Below, one piece after another: positions 38,902 to 47,121 of a stretch of DNA of 64,000 bases. Position 1 is the stretch's first letter. Every line of letters starts with the position of its first letter. The position numbers and the translations under genes were made by a program. The DNA is from Roseateles aquatilis (lineage in GTDB: Bacteria; Pseudomonadota; Gammaproteobacteria; Burkholderiales; Burkholderiaceae_C), in contig NZ_NIOF01000020.1 of the NCBI RefSeq assembly GCF_002205645.1, forward strand, positions 48,284 to 112,283. The letters are read 5' to 3'. Below the pieces are notes generated by a model, which saw nothing but the letters and a program-made list of their open reading frames with translations, was not told the origin of the DNA and ran no database searches.

Positions 38902-39401
38902 GCGCCATCGAGACCCAGGTCGCCGCGTTGGCCGAGGGCGTCACCCGTCCGGGCACGTTCTACCGCGTCGAGCGGTGGAAGCACCTGCGCGCCGAGATGC
39001 TGCCGCTGCTGGTGCGGCACTGGCGCGAGATCGCGCTCAACCACGCCGACGTACCGCTCGACATCGACGAGGCGAAGTACTCCGAGCTCGACGAGGCCGG
39101 CGGCCTGCATATCGTCACCGCGCGCCGCAACGGGCTGCTGATCGGCTACCACGTGACGCTCGTTTCCTCGCACCTGCACTACCGCTCGACGCTTCACGGC
39201 ATCACCGACGTGTACTGGATCGCGCCCGAGTGCCGCCATGGCGTCACGGCCATGCGCATGTTCCAGGCGGTCGAGCGCGAGCTGAAGAGGCTCGGCGTGC
39301 GCAAGCTCTTCACTGGCGTGAAGCTGCATCTCGATCAAGGCCCCCTTTTCGAACGTCTGGGCTACAAGCCCGTGGAGCGCCTCTATGCGAAGCTCATCTA
39401 G
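38898..39401 (+). CDS. GNAT-family N-acetyltransferase
   Basis: 167 residues with the GNAT fold: GGLHIVTARRNGLLIGYHVT, the acetyl-CoA-binding region YWIAPECRHGVTAMRMFQAV, and the C-terminal LFERLGYKPVERLY. The acceptor is unknown. A GNAT gene directly upstream of a phage ejection protein is reminiscent of podovirus genomes. It is coupled to the oxygenase gene by ATGA. Confidence 0.85.
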   Translation: MSAIETQVAALAEGVTRPGTFYRVERWKHLRAEMLPLLVRHWREIALNHADVPLDIDEAKYSELDEAGGLHIVTARRNGLLIGYHVTLVSSHLHYRSTLHGITDVYWIAPECRHGVTAMRMFQAVERELKRLGVRKLFTGVKLHLDQGPLFERLGYKPVERLYAKLI

Positions 39402-40092
39402 CACGCGGCACTGGCCGGAAGCCGAGGGGCTCGCTGCCCGCATGACCACCGTCGGCGCGGCCATCGGGGCTGCTGCAATCGCTGTCGGCGGAATCGCGTC
39501 AGCCGACGCACAGCGAAGCGCTGGCAACAAGGCGGCGGACGCGCAGAAGGCCTCGGCCGATGCCGGCATCGCCCAGCAGAACAAGCAGTTCGAGGCGATC
39601 CAGGCGCTGCTGAAGCCCTATGTCGATGCCGGCACGGGGCCGAACGGCTCGCTCCAGGCGCAGCAGACCCTGCTCGGCTTCAATGGCAATGACGCTCAGA
39701 AGCAGGCCATCGACGCCCTGCAGAACTCTGCGGCATTCCAGGCCCAACTGCAGCAGGGCACGAACTCGATTCTGCAGAACGCCTCCGCGACCGGTGGCCT
39801 CCGCGGTGGTAACACCCAGGCGGCCCTGGCGCAGTTCAGCCCGCAGCTGCTCGCCCAGACCATCAATGACCAGTACGCCAAGCTGGGCGGCCTGACCAGC
39901 CTGGGCCAGAACGCGGCGGCCGGCGTCGGCAACGCCGGCATCGCAACCGGCAACAACATCACCAACTTGCTGCAGCAGCAGGGCGCGGCCCAAGCCGGCG
40001 CGTACCTGAACCAGGGAAAGCAGGAGTCGAACATGTACAACGCGATCGGCAGCGCCTTCGGTGCCTACCGTGGCCTGGGGGGCAAGTTCTGA
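39385..40092 (+). CDS. Phage DNA-ejection protein (P22 gp7-like)
   Basis: 235 residues, Gln/Ala/Gly-rich, with a hydrophobic N-terminal segment (VGAAIGAAAIAVGGIASA) and a long helical part (ADAGIAQQNKQFEAIQALLK). This composition and the position before two larger helical proteins are typical of P22-type ejection protein gp7. In P22, gp7, gp20 and gp16 leave the capsid to build a conduit for DNA through the cell envelope. GGAG precedes the ATG used; an ATG at 39442 is an alternative. Confidence 0.7.
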   Translation: MRSSSSTRHWPEAEGLAARMTTVGAAIGAAAIAVGGIASADAQRSAGNKAADAQKASADAGIAQQNKQFEAIQALLKPYVDAGTGPNGSLQAQQTLLGFNGNDAQKQAIDALQNSAAFQAQLQQGTNSILQNASATGGLRGGNTQAALAQFSPQLLAQTINDQYAKLGGLTSLGQNAAAGVGNAGIATGNNITNLLQQQGAAQAGAYLNQGKQESNMYNAIGSAFGAYRGLGGKF

Positions 40093-41501
40093 TGGACCCG
40101 ATCAACTACTCCATCGACGTGCAGACGCCGTTCCAGGCCGCGCTGCAGGGCTACCAGGCCGGCGCCGCGATCCGCAACGATGAGTTCCAACAGCAACAGC
40201 AGCAGGTCGCGCTGCAGCAGCAACAGATGCTGCAGAAGGCCTACACGACGCTCGCCACCAATCCGAATCCGACGGCTGCCGACTACTCCAAGCTGATGCT
40301 GCTTGACCCGAAGTCCTCCGAGGGCATCCAACGGGCTTGGACGGCGCGCAATGACGCACAGCAGAAGGCCTTCGTCGCCGACCTCGGCCAGTACGGCGCC
40401 GCCCTCGTGAACGGTCAGCCGCAGATCGTGGTGGACATGCTCAACCGCAAGGCTGATGCAATCGAGAACACGGCAGGCGGCCCCACCGACGAATCTCGGT
40501 CGACGCGCGACCTGGCGAAAGTCGCTGGCGCAAATCCGGAGTTCGCGCTCGGCAAGGTGCTGGCCTTGCTCAACGGTAACGAGAACGGCAAGGCGGTGGC
40601 CGAGTCCCTGTTGAAGATGCAGACACGACCGGACGAGGTGCGCAAAGTTGCGGCGGATGCCGACACGGCCGAGGCCGAGGCCAAGATCAGGACGGCAGCG
40701 GCCGCCGTCGCGCCGCAGACCGAAGCGCAGAAGCTGCAGACCGGCGCCTGGAACAACGCCAATACGCGCAGCCAGATCGAGGAACGCGCGGCGCGCCTCG
40801 GCCTGGACAAGGATCGGCTGACCTCCGACATGCAGCTCAAGCTCACCGAGCTGAACCAGAGGTTCGGCCAGCTGCCGGACGACACGCGCACGCTGGTCAA
40901 CAACTCGACGTTGGGCGCCGTCTCCTCGGAGCAGGCCGTGCAGCAGTACCAGCAGCTGGCCGCGCAGATCGACCAGCTCGGCGGCAGTTGGGGCGCTGGC
41001 TCCGGCGCGAAGGAATGGCTGAAGCGAGCCACCGGCAGCGAGGACACGATCAGCGCCCTGAAGCGCGAGTACACCCGCATGGCTTCGCAGGGCGTCATCA
41101 AGCTCCTGCCGCCCGGGCCAGCTTCTGACAAGGACATCGAGAACGCGAAGGCCGGCATCCCGGATGCGAACGCCAGCCCCGAGGTTCTGGCCTCCTACCT
41201 GCGCGGTATGTCCAAGCTCAGCGCCTACGACGCGGTGCTGAACAACGCGAAGGCCGAGTGGGCCGGCGAGGTGCGCCACCTGGGAAAGACGCCCAAGGAC
41301 ATCGAGATCGACGGCATCAAGGTACCGGCCGGCACCACGTTCAACGACTTCGCGCGCAAGTACTTCGCGGCGAAGGCCAACTTGCTCGATGCCGCGGCGC
41401 AGACCACGAACCGCAGCTACATGCGCGTGCTGCGGCCAGGTGCTGCTGCACCTGCTGCGCCTGGCGCGGCCGCGGCAGAACCGCTGCCATACGGAGACTG
41501 A
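40092..41501 (+). CDS. Phage DNA-ejection protein (P22 gp20-like)
   Basis: 469 residues, almost entirely helical and Gln-rich (NDEFQQQQQQVALQQQQMLQ), with coiled-coil-prone stretches (EAEAKIRTAAAAVAPQTEAQ) and an Ala/Pro tail. It lies between the gp7-like gene (overlap TGATG) and a transglycosylase-containing protein, as gp20 does in P22-like phages. The call rests on order and composition rather than on a catalytic motif. Confidence 0.65.
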   Translation: MDPINYSIDVQTPFQAALQGYQAGAAIRNDEFQQQQQQVALQQQQMLQKAYTTLATNPNPTAADYSKLMLLDPKSSEGIQRAWTARNDAQQKAFVADLGQYGAALVNGQPQIVVDMLNRKADAIENTAGGPTDESRSTRDLAKVAGANPEFALGKVLALLNGNENGKAVAESLLKMQTRPDEVRKVAADADTAEAEAKIRTAAAAVAPQTEAQKLQTGAWNNANTRSQIEERAARLGLDKDRLTSDMQLKLTELNQRFGQLPDDTRTLVNNSTLGAVSSEQAVQQYQQLAAQIDQLGGSWGAGSGAKEWLKRATGSEDTISALKREYTRMASQGVIKLLPPGPASDKDIENAKAGIPDANASPEVLASYLRGMSKLSAYDAVLNNAKAEWAGEVRHLGKTPKDIEIDGIKVPAGTTFNDFARKYFAAKANLLDAAAQTTNRSYMRVLRPGAAAPAAPGAAAAEPLPYGD

Positions 41502-41504
41502 GGC

Positions 41505-44500
41505 ATGGCCGTCGAGACCCCGAACAGCTTCAAGGACCCGTTCTGGACGGATCTGGCCAGCGGCACCGAGCAGAAGCTGGGCCTGCCGAAGGGCCTGCTC
41601 GTCGCGGTGCTCACGCGTGGCGAGCGCTCGAATGCCGACCAGGTCAGCGAAGCCGGCGCCCGCACGCCCTTCCAGATCATCCCGGCCACGCGCAAGGCCG
41701 CGATCGACAAGTACGGCGTCGACCCCTACCTGTCGCCCGAGAACGCGGCCGAGGTCGCCGGCCGGCTCCTGAAGGAATCGATGGACCGGAACGGCGGCAG
41801 CGCGCCGCTGGCTGTGGCCGAGTACATCGGCGGGACGGATCGAACGAACTGGGGGCAGAAGACCAAGGCCTATGTCCAGCGCGTGGTCGGCGCCGTGCCG
41901 GCGGCCGTCGCCGATGCCGGGCCCAGCACGACGACGACGCTGCCGCCCGGGCCTGACCCGATGCAGCCCACGCCGGCCGGGCAGAGCACCTTCGACCGGG
42001 TGTCGGCCGCACTCGGCGTCGGCAAGCCGCAGCCTTCGCAGATCGCCCAGGTCTTCCAGGCCTACCAGGGCGGTCAGCTCACGTCCCAGGAGCGCAAGGA
42101 CTTCGAGGACGACGTGAACGCCGGCCGCATCATGCTGCCGCGCGGCGCGAGCCTGCAGCCGCAGGCCGCGGCAGCCGGTGTGCCGGAGGTGCCGCCGCAG
42201 CTCCTCACGGCATTCGCGAACGGCGACCTGACCGCGCAGGAGATGGGCGACTTCGAGCACGACGTGCGCGCCGGCCTGTGGAAGCTGCCCCAGGGCGTGG
42301 ACATGCAGGCGCTGCTCGGCGACCCGATGGAGAAGAAGGGCGTGCTCCAGCGTCTCGCCGACATCCCCGGCAATGTGCGCGAAGCCATCACGGGCGCGCA
42401 ACGCGCGACTCCCGAGTCGCAGTCCCTGCCCGAATGGACCGGCATGCCGGAGATGAACCAGCTCAGCATGGCCAGCGCCAAGGCCGGCCTCGGCACGCTG
42501 CTTTCCGGACCTGACGAGACCGCGCAGATCCTCAAGGCGAACTTTCCGAGCATGGCGCAGCGCCGTGACGGGAAAGGGAACTGGATCTTCACTTCACCGA
42601 CCAACGGCAAGGACTACGTCTATCCGCCAGGCTTTACTGTTGGTGACGTCCCGCGCGCCGCTGGTGCCGTTGCCGCCTTCACGCCGGCCGGCCGAGCCGT
42701 CACGCTGCCCGGCATGGCTGTCGGTGCAGGCCTGACCCAGGCCGCGATCGAGACCAGCCAGGCGGCAACCGGGGGCGAGTTCAATCCGGGCGAGGTGGCT
42801 ACGGCCGCGGCGCTTGCGCCGGTGCTGCCCGCTGCTGTGAATGCCGTGCGCGCCGTCGCCGGCCCGGTGCGCAGCGGTGTCGCGCGCGTGTTGGGTCGGG
42901 CTGAGCAGGTTGCCGCAGAAGCCCCCGGCTCAGGCGCCGCTGCTCAGGCTGCCGGTCCTGCCAACAAGGCCCCGACGACTGCCCCGGAGGCGCGACCAAT
43001 CGGCAACGGCTCCGCACCGATCGAACCTACAGCGCCGCCACGTGCGGAGCCCGCTGCTCGCGCACCGTCGCCCTCGGCAGCAATTGCCCGCGCAGCCGGC
43101 GAGGACGCCCAGGCTGCTGGCACCCCGATGCTCTGGCGCAATGCCGACACCGACATCCCGGTCGTCTTCAAGCGGATCGAACCGCAGGCCGGCCCGGACG
43201 GTCGCATGTACGCGCGCGTCGAAGCGAATGGCCGCGAGTCCTTCGTGCCGGCCGACGAACTCATCCAGGCCCCTGGCGGCGCGCCTGCAGTTGCACCGGC
43301 GCCTGCCGCGTTGGCCGCGGAATTCGCGCCGGGTGCGCCTGCAGCGCCGTCGGCTGCCAACCTGACACCGGAAGAACTTGGCCAGGCGACTCGGCGAGCG
43401 GCTGCTGGCGGCATCGGCTCTGGCCGCGCTCAGCGCACCGTGGCGCGGGAGGCGGCGCCCGACCCGGAGGTGATGGCCTCAGCGAAGCGCCTGGGGATCG
43501 AGGACTATCTGCAGCCTGACCACGTCACGACGAACCAGGCGTTCCGGGAGTTGTCTCAGGTGCTGAAGTCCGTGCCTGGCTCGGCCAGCGGTGCAGCCGA
43601 GCGGCAGGGCCTCGAGCAGGTCGCCAAGCGCGCGGACGACCTCATCACCGAGATCGGCGGAACGCACGACCTCAGCACGCTCGATGCCAGCGTCAAGGGG
43701 GCCTTGGCGTCCACGCGCGAGCAGCTCAAGGGCAAGGCGGATGCGCTTTACGACAAGGTCCGTGCAGCGGTCCCAGCGAAGTCCGAGGTGCCGGCGACTA
43801 ACGTCATCGCGATGATCGAGCAGCGCGCCGGTGACCTCGGCGGCACGCAGTACCTGTCGGGCATGGAAAAGCAGATCCTCGCCAAGCTCGCACCGAAGCC
43901 GGTGAAGGGAGCCGCCGGCGCCACGGACGGCGTCAAGCAACCCACCTACGCCTTGCTCGACGATGTGCGGCGAGATCTCACCGCGGCGAAGTTCAAGCGT
44001 GCGGGCGCCTTCAAGGACGCCGACGACCGTCTGGTCGACATGCTCCAGGGCGCACTGCGCGAGGATCAGCAGGCTGCCGCCGGCAAGTTCGGCATGGGCG
44101 ACACCTGGGACCTGGCCCAGAAGACAGCGGCGGCCTACAAGGGCGTGCAGGACGACATGAAGGCGCTCTTCGGACGCGAGCTTGAGGGCACCATCGTCGG
44201 CGATCTGTCGAAGGGGATCACCGGCCTGTCGAAAGGCGACACCTCGCGCTTCGTGCAGCTGATGCGGTCGGTGCCCGAGAACATGCGCCAGGAGGTCGTC
44301 GCATCGGGCCTGGCGACGGCGTTCGGCAAGAGCGCGCGCAACGGCAGCATCAACTTCGGCAGCTATTCGCGCTGGTTCGAGGGCCTGCAGAAGAACCGTC
44401 AGGCCTACCACGCCCTGATGGCCAACTTGCCCGCCTCGGCGCGGCGCGGGCTGAGCGACCTCTACACGGTGTCGAATGCCATCTCGAAGGCCACCCGCGA

Positions 44501-44936
44501 GCGCATCACGACCGGCCGTCTCAGCGAGGGCATGCGGGCGATCGAGAAGCAGCTCGAGCCGGCCGACACGCTGATGGCACGGGTCTACCAAGCCGCGGCG
44601 AAGTCGACCGGCGGTGTCGCCGCGGAGGCCTTCACCAGCTCGATCGGCATGCCCGGCGCGGGCACCGCGGCTGCGATCGCCAGCGCGCTGCGCGGCGGCC
44701 CCAAGTCTGGCGCCTTCGAGGCCGCGGACAAGATGTTCGCGTCGCCCGAGTTCGTACGCCTGGCCCGCGCGCCCACGCCCGAGGCGCGCGCCGAGGCAGC
44801 CCGCCAGTTCGCCTCCGGCAAGAACTTCACCCGCTTCGTGCGCACCATCGGCAGCCCGCGCGAGCTCTCCAACCGGGAACGCTGGGTGCTGCAGGCGATG
44901 CTCGCCGGCCAGCAAGAGCGAGCCCCGACTCGATAG
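41505..44936 (+). CDS. Large phage ejection protein with N-terminal transglycosylase-like domain (P22 gp16-like)
   Basis: 1143 residues. Residues about 20-130 resemble a soluble lytic transglycosylase domain (LVAVLTRGERSNADQVSEAG, then TPFQIIPATRK, then APLAVAEYIGGTD), with a Glu in RGER as candidate acid. A Pro/Ala-rich middle with two repeated FxxGxLTxQExxDFExDVxAGxxxLPxG units (about 180-270) and a hydrophobic stretch follow. The long C-terminal part is helical. Such proteins are ejected with phage DNA and open the peptidoglycan. Confidence 0.78.
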   Translation: MAVETPNSFKDPFWTDLASGTEQKLGLPKGLLVAVLTRGERSNADQVSEAGARTPFQIIPATRKAAIDKYGVDPYLSPENAAEVAGRLLKESMDRNGGSAPLAVAEYIGGTDRTNWGQKTKAYVQRVVGAVPAAVADAGPSTTTTLPPGPDPMQPTPAGQSTFDRVSAALGVGKPQPSQIAQVFQAYQGGQLTSQERKDFEDDVNAGRIMLPRGASLQPQAAAAGVPEVPPQLLTAFANGDLTAQEMGDFEHDVRAGLWKLPQGVDMQALLGDPMEKKGVLQRLADIPGNVREAITGAQRATPESQSLPEWTGMPEMNQLSMASAKAGLGTLLSGPDETAQILKANFPSMAQRRDGKGNWIFTSPTNGKDYVYPPGFTVGDVPRAAGAVAAFTPAGRAVTLPGMAVGAGLTQAAIETSQAATGGEFNPGEVATAAALAPVLPAAVNAVRAVAGPVRSGVARVLGRAEQVAAEAPGSGAAAQAAGPANKAPTTAPEARPIGNGSAPIEPTAPPRAEPAARAPSPSAAIARAAGEDAQAAGTPMLWRNADTDIPVVFKRIEPQAGPDGRMYARVEANGRESFVPADELIQAPGGAPAVAPAPAALAAEFAPGAPAAPSAANLTPEELGQATRRAAAGGIGSGRAQRTVAREAAPDPEVMASAKRLGIEDYLQPDHVTTNQAFRELSQVLKSVPGSASGAAERQGLEQVAKRADDLITEIGGTHDLSTLDASVKGALASTREQLKGKADALYDKVRAAVPAKSEVPATNVIAMIEQRAGDLGGTQYLSGMEKQILAKLAPKPVKGAAGATDGVKQPTYALLDDVRRDLTAAKFKRAGAFKDADDRLVDMLQGALREDQQAAAGKFGMGDTWDLAQKTAAAYKGVQDDMKALFGRELEGTIVGDLSKGITGLSKGDTSRFVQLMRSVPENMRQEVVASGLATAFGKSARNGSINFGSYSRWFEGLQKNRQAYHALMANLPASARRGLSDLYTVSNAISKATRERITTGRLSEGMRAIEKQLEPADTLMARVYQAAAKSTGGVAAEAFTSSIGMPGAGTAAAIASALRGGPKSGAFEAADKMFASPEFVRLARAPTPEARAEAARQFASGKNFTRFVRTIGSPRELSNRERWVLQAMLAGQQERAPTR

Positions 44937-44947
44937 GCCAGACAACG

Positions 44948-45193
44948 ATGCTTTTGGAACAGGAACTGCTGATGCCCAAGCAGGCAGCGAAGCGACTGGG
45001 CGTTTCGGTCAGAACGCTGGCCAGCTGGCGGCGCAACGATCTCTCCGCGCTTCCTTGGCTACCGTTCGTGCCGTTCGAGCGGCTCCAGCGCAGGCGAATC
45101 AGGTACCGACTTGCAGATGTCGAGCGTGGGACGTGTGAGGCGCAAATCAGGGGCCACGCGACTGGCCCTGCGACTGTTCTGCGGCGAGTCTGA
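44948..45193 (+). CDS. Small helix-turn-helix (excisionase-like) protein
   Basis: 81 residues opening with MLLEQELLMPKQAAKRLGVS, then VRTLASWRRNDLSALPWLPF, a MerR/excisionase-type HTH followed by a wing (RRIRYRLADVERGT). It follows the large ejection gene by 11 nt and overlaps the end of the convergent minus-strand gene by 47 nt. It could regulate excision or late genes. Confidence 0.6.
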   Translation: MLLEQELLMPKQAAKRLGVSVRTLASWRRNDLSALPWLPFVPFERLQRRRIRYRLADVERGTCEAQIRGHATGPATVLRRV

Positions 45194-45797
45194 GCAGAGC
45201 AGCCACCGGGTCATGCGCCTCCAGCTTCTCGCGAACGGCAGCGGCCCAGGCCAGGATGCGCTGTGCGTCGTCCGCCGGTGCGTGGACCGCGCGTGCTGCG
45301 ATAGCCTGTAGCAGCTCGCGGATCGCCTGCATGCCCTGCAGCTCTGCCGCGGCAGCCCGCACCAGTTCCAGGTCGACTTGCACGGCAGACGGCGGCAAGC
45401 TGGGCCCGGCCGGCCTGGCCGGCACTCGCTGGATCTTCGGCCGCGCTTCACGCACGCACGGCTCGAGATGATCGTCATCAGATGCTGCTTCGGGCTCCGG
45501 ATCGACCAGCGCTTCAACGGCGGGGCGCAGCAGCAAGCCTGGCGCGACCCAGGCGCTGGGCTTCGGCCGGCCCTGGGGCGCGCCGACCTTGATCTCGTAG
45601 TCAGCCTCGGGGCTCGGCAGCGGCACGGTCGGCGGCTGCTTCCCCGCCGACAGCTTGGCCCAGTAGCCGCGCGGTGGTGTCGGGATCCCATGCTGCCTGC
45701 AGATCGCCGCGATCCTGGTGCCGGTGATGCCGACCTCGGCCGCGATCTTCAGGACCGGCGTCGCCCAGACCTTGGCGTAGAGCTCCGAGCGCTTCAC
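45147..45797 (-). CDS. HTH-containing hypothetical protein
   Basis: 216 residues. The N-terminus VKRSELYAKVWATPVLKIAA, then EVGITGTRIAAICRQHGIPT and PPRGYWAKLSAGKQP, is a recognisable opening of a widespread proteobacterial family with a DNA-binding look. The remainder is Pro/Ala-rich with a helical end. The start is GTG, overlapping the stop of the upstream HTH gene (GTGA), so the two are co-translated. Confidence 0.7.
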   Translation of the reverse strand: MKRSELYAKVWATPVLKIAAEVGITGTRIAAICRQHGIPTPPRGYWAKLSAGKQPPTVPLPSPEADYEIKVGAPQGRPKPSAWVAPGLLLRPAVEALVDPEPEAASDDDHLEPCVREARPKIQRVPARPAGPSLPPSAVQVDLELVRAAAAELQGMQAIRELLQAIAARAVHAPADDAQRILAWAAAVREKLEAHDPVAALLRLAAEQSQGQSRGP

Positions 45798-45994
45798 GCG
45801 GCCTGCAGGGCGCCGAGGATGTAGGCCTCGACGTCGGCCGCGAGGTATCTGACCAGGCGGCCGATCTTCACGAACCGCAGCTTGACGCGGCCAGTGCTGC
45901 GCCAGACAGCCAGCGTGGTGGTAGGTACCCGGAGCAGGGCGGAGACTTCCTCCGGCGTGAGGAGCGGTTGGCGGGCGAGCGATGCTTGCGTCAT
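45794..45994 (-). CDS. AlpA-like helix-turn-helix protein
   Basis: 66 residues: LLTPEEVSALLRVPTTTLAV, WRSTGRVKLRFVKIGRLVRY, then a short helix. This is a compact MerR-type HTH used by excisionases and AlpA activators. It resembles the HTH protein at 32793-33017 (shared VWRST..(K/R)L.(Y/F)VK(V/I)G). The RBS region lies in a 100-nt gap upstream. Confidence 0.82.
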   Translation of the reverse strand: MTQASLARQPLLTPEEVSALLRVPTTTLAVWRSTGRVKLRFVKIGRLVRYLAADVEAYILGALQAA

Positions 45995-46095
45995 GGATTC
46001 GATGCGGCGTTGAACATGACGCCCATTCGAATCGCCGGCCGTGCCGCGGCCAAGGGGGCTGTGGGCGGCAGAAGACCCGTCTGCGGCGCGGACTG

Positions 46096-46848
46096 CTATT
46101 TTTCGGCGTCGCAGACGCTGGAATCGCGCGGGATCCATCCGGCTTGTCCCAGCCAGCCCTCGAGCGTTCGAAGTGTCGGGAGCGACGGCGCGGCGCCCGG
46201 CGTGGCCTTTGCGAATCGCTGCAGCACGAGCCTGGCGGCGTGGCGCCTGGTCCTCTCGCCGCGCAGCGCCATGGCATCTGCGACCAATCGCTGCTTGATC
46301 GGCGCGATCTTCTGCTCGCGCCCGGCGTGCGCGCGCATCGAGGCTTGTTGCTTGAGCAACTTGTCGGCCTTGTCGCGCTGGTCTTGTGAGAGGTCGTCGA
46401 ACTCGCCGATGACGGCCACCATCGCTTCGAAGGTCAGCGTCGTCACGACGGCCAGGCCCGCGTCGACCATGATGCGTTGCGCGGGCGTCAGGGCATTTGA
46501 CCCGATGGTGTCGGCCAGGTCGATCCACTTCCATGCGGCCAGGGCCGCCAGTCGCTCGCTGGCTGGGCACCGGCCTGCTCGTTCGCGGCTGAACGGTCGG
46601 AGCTCTGGGCGTGACACCAGCCAGGAGACGTTCGCGGCGTTGATGTCGTCGCCGTGGTCGGCCTTGTCCAGTAGGCGCGTGGCGGCCCTGCAGGCCTGTT
46701 CCTGGCTGCGCGGCGGGCAGTCCATGATCAGGGAGGCAATCTGCAGGCGCAGCGCGCTCAGCGTGAAGCCGAACTCCGAGAGGTCGGTCTCTCCGGCATC
46801 GCGGAGCTGTTCGGCGAAGCGGCGGGTCTGTGTCGTGAAGGCAACCAT
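46096..46848 (-). CDS. Hypothetical protein at the right end of element 1
   Basis: About 250 residues, helical, no membrane segment and no recognised domain. The visible pattern is Arg/Ala/Leu-rich with a single WIPRDSSVCDAEK tail. The start at MVAFTTQTRRF was preferred over an upstream frame rich in Cys and Gly. It is probably part of the same minus-strand unit as the two HTH genes. Confidence 0.55.
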   Translation of the reverse strand: MVAFTTQTRRFAEQLRDAGETDLSEFGFTLSALRLQIASLIMDCPPRSQEQACRAATRLLDKADHGDDINAANVSWLVSRPELRPFSRERAGRCPASERLAALAAWKWIDLADTIGSNALTPAQRIMVDAGLAVVTTLTFEAMVAVIGEFDDLSQDQRDKADKLLKQQASMRAHAGREQKIAPIKQRLVADAMALRGERTRRHAARLVLQRFAKATPGAAPSLPTLRTLEGWLGQAGWIPRDSSVCDAEK

Positions 46849-46894
46849 CGCGGGACCATCCCCGCAGCGCCCGGGACACGCCGCACAAAGCAAA

Positions 46895-46916
46895 AAGGCC
46901 CTCGCGTGAGGGCCTT
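46895..46916. terminator. Hairpin terminator near the right end of element 1
   Basis: AAGGCCCTC and GAGGGCCTT pair across a short loop. An A-run on the left gives a T-run on the minus strand. Confidence 0.7.
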
Positions 46917-46984
46917 CGTGTTCCCCGGGTGTTACCCGCGGGTCTCAAGGAGTCGAACTCGAACGCTCTAACTCGTTGATTTAT

Positions 46985-47032
46985 CTGGTCGGGGTGAGAG
47001 GATTCGAACCTCCGGCCTCTACGTCCCGAACG
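46985..47032 (-). repeat. Central att copy: 48-bp fragment of tRNA-Pro(CGG) 3' part
   Basis: Identical to 28434-28481 over 48 bp. The sequence to its right (CATAGCCCTTGTGCC) is not a tRNA 5' half, so this is again a partial copy. It marks the junction between element 1 and a second element that starts with the integrase at 47122. Confidence 0.9.
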
Positions 47033-47121
47033 CATAGCCCTTGTGCCGTTTTTACTGGTGGTTTAAGGTGCTTCCTGATTATTTGGGCCATTCTTGGGCC
47101 ATTGGGCCATCAGGGAGACGT

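Larger units (their letters stand above)
28434..47032. mobile_element. Integrated phage-derived element at tRNA-Pro
   Basis: An 18.6-kb segment is bounded by perfect 48-bp tRNA-Pro repeats, with a tyrosine integrase just inside the left repeat. It encodes a replication module and phage ejection-type proteins but no terminase, portal, major capsid, tail or lysis cassette that I can recognise. It is therefore a prophage remnant or satellite-like element. Confidence 0.88.

Noticed and set aside
46041..46909. Plus-strand open frames opposite the hypothetical gene at 46096-46848
   Set aside because: Composition is typical of antisense frames, with no ribosome site or family resemblance.
28434..47032. 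Complete inducible prophage
   Set aside because: No terminase, portal, capsid, tail or lysis genes could be recognised despite full coverage by open frames.
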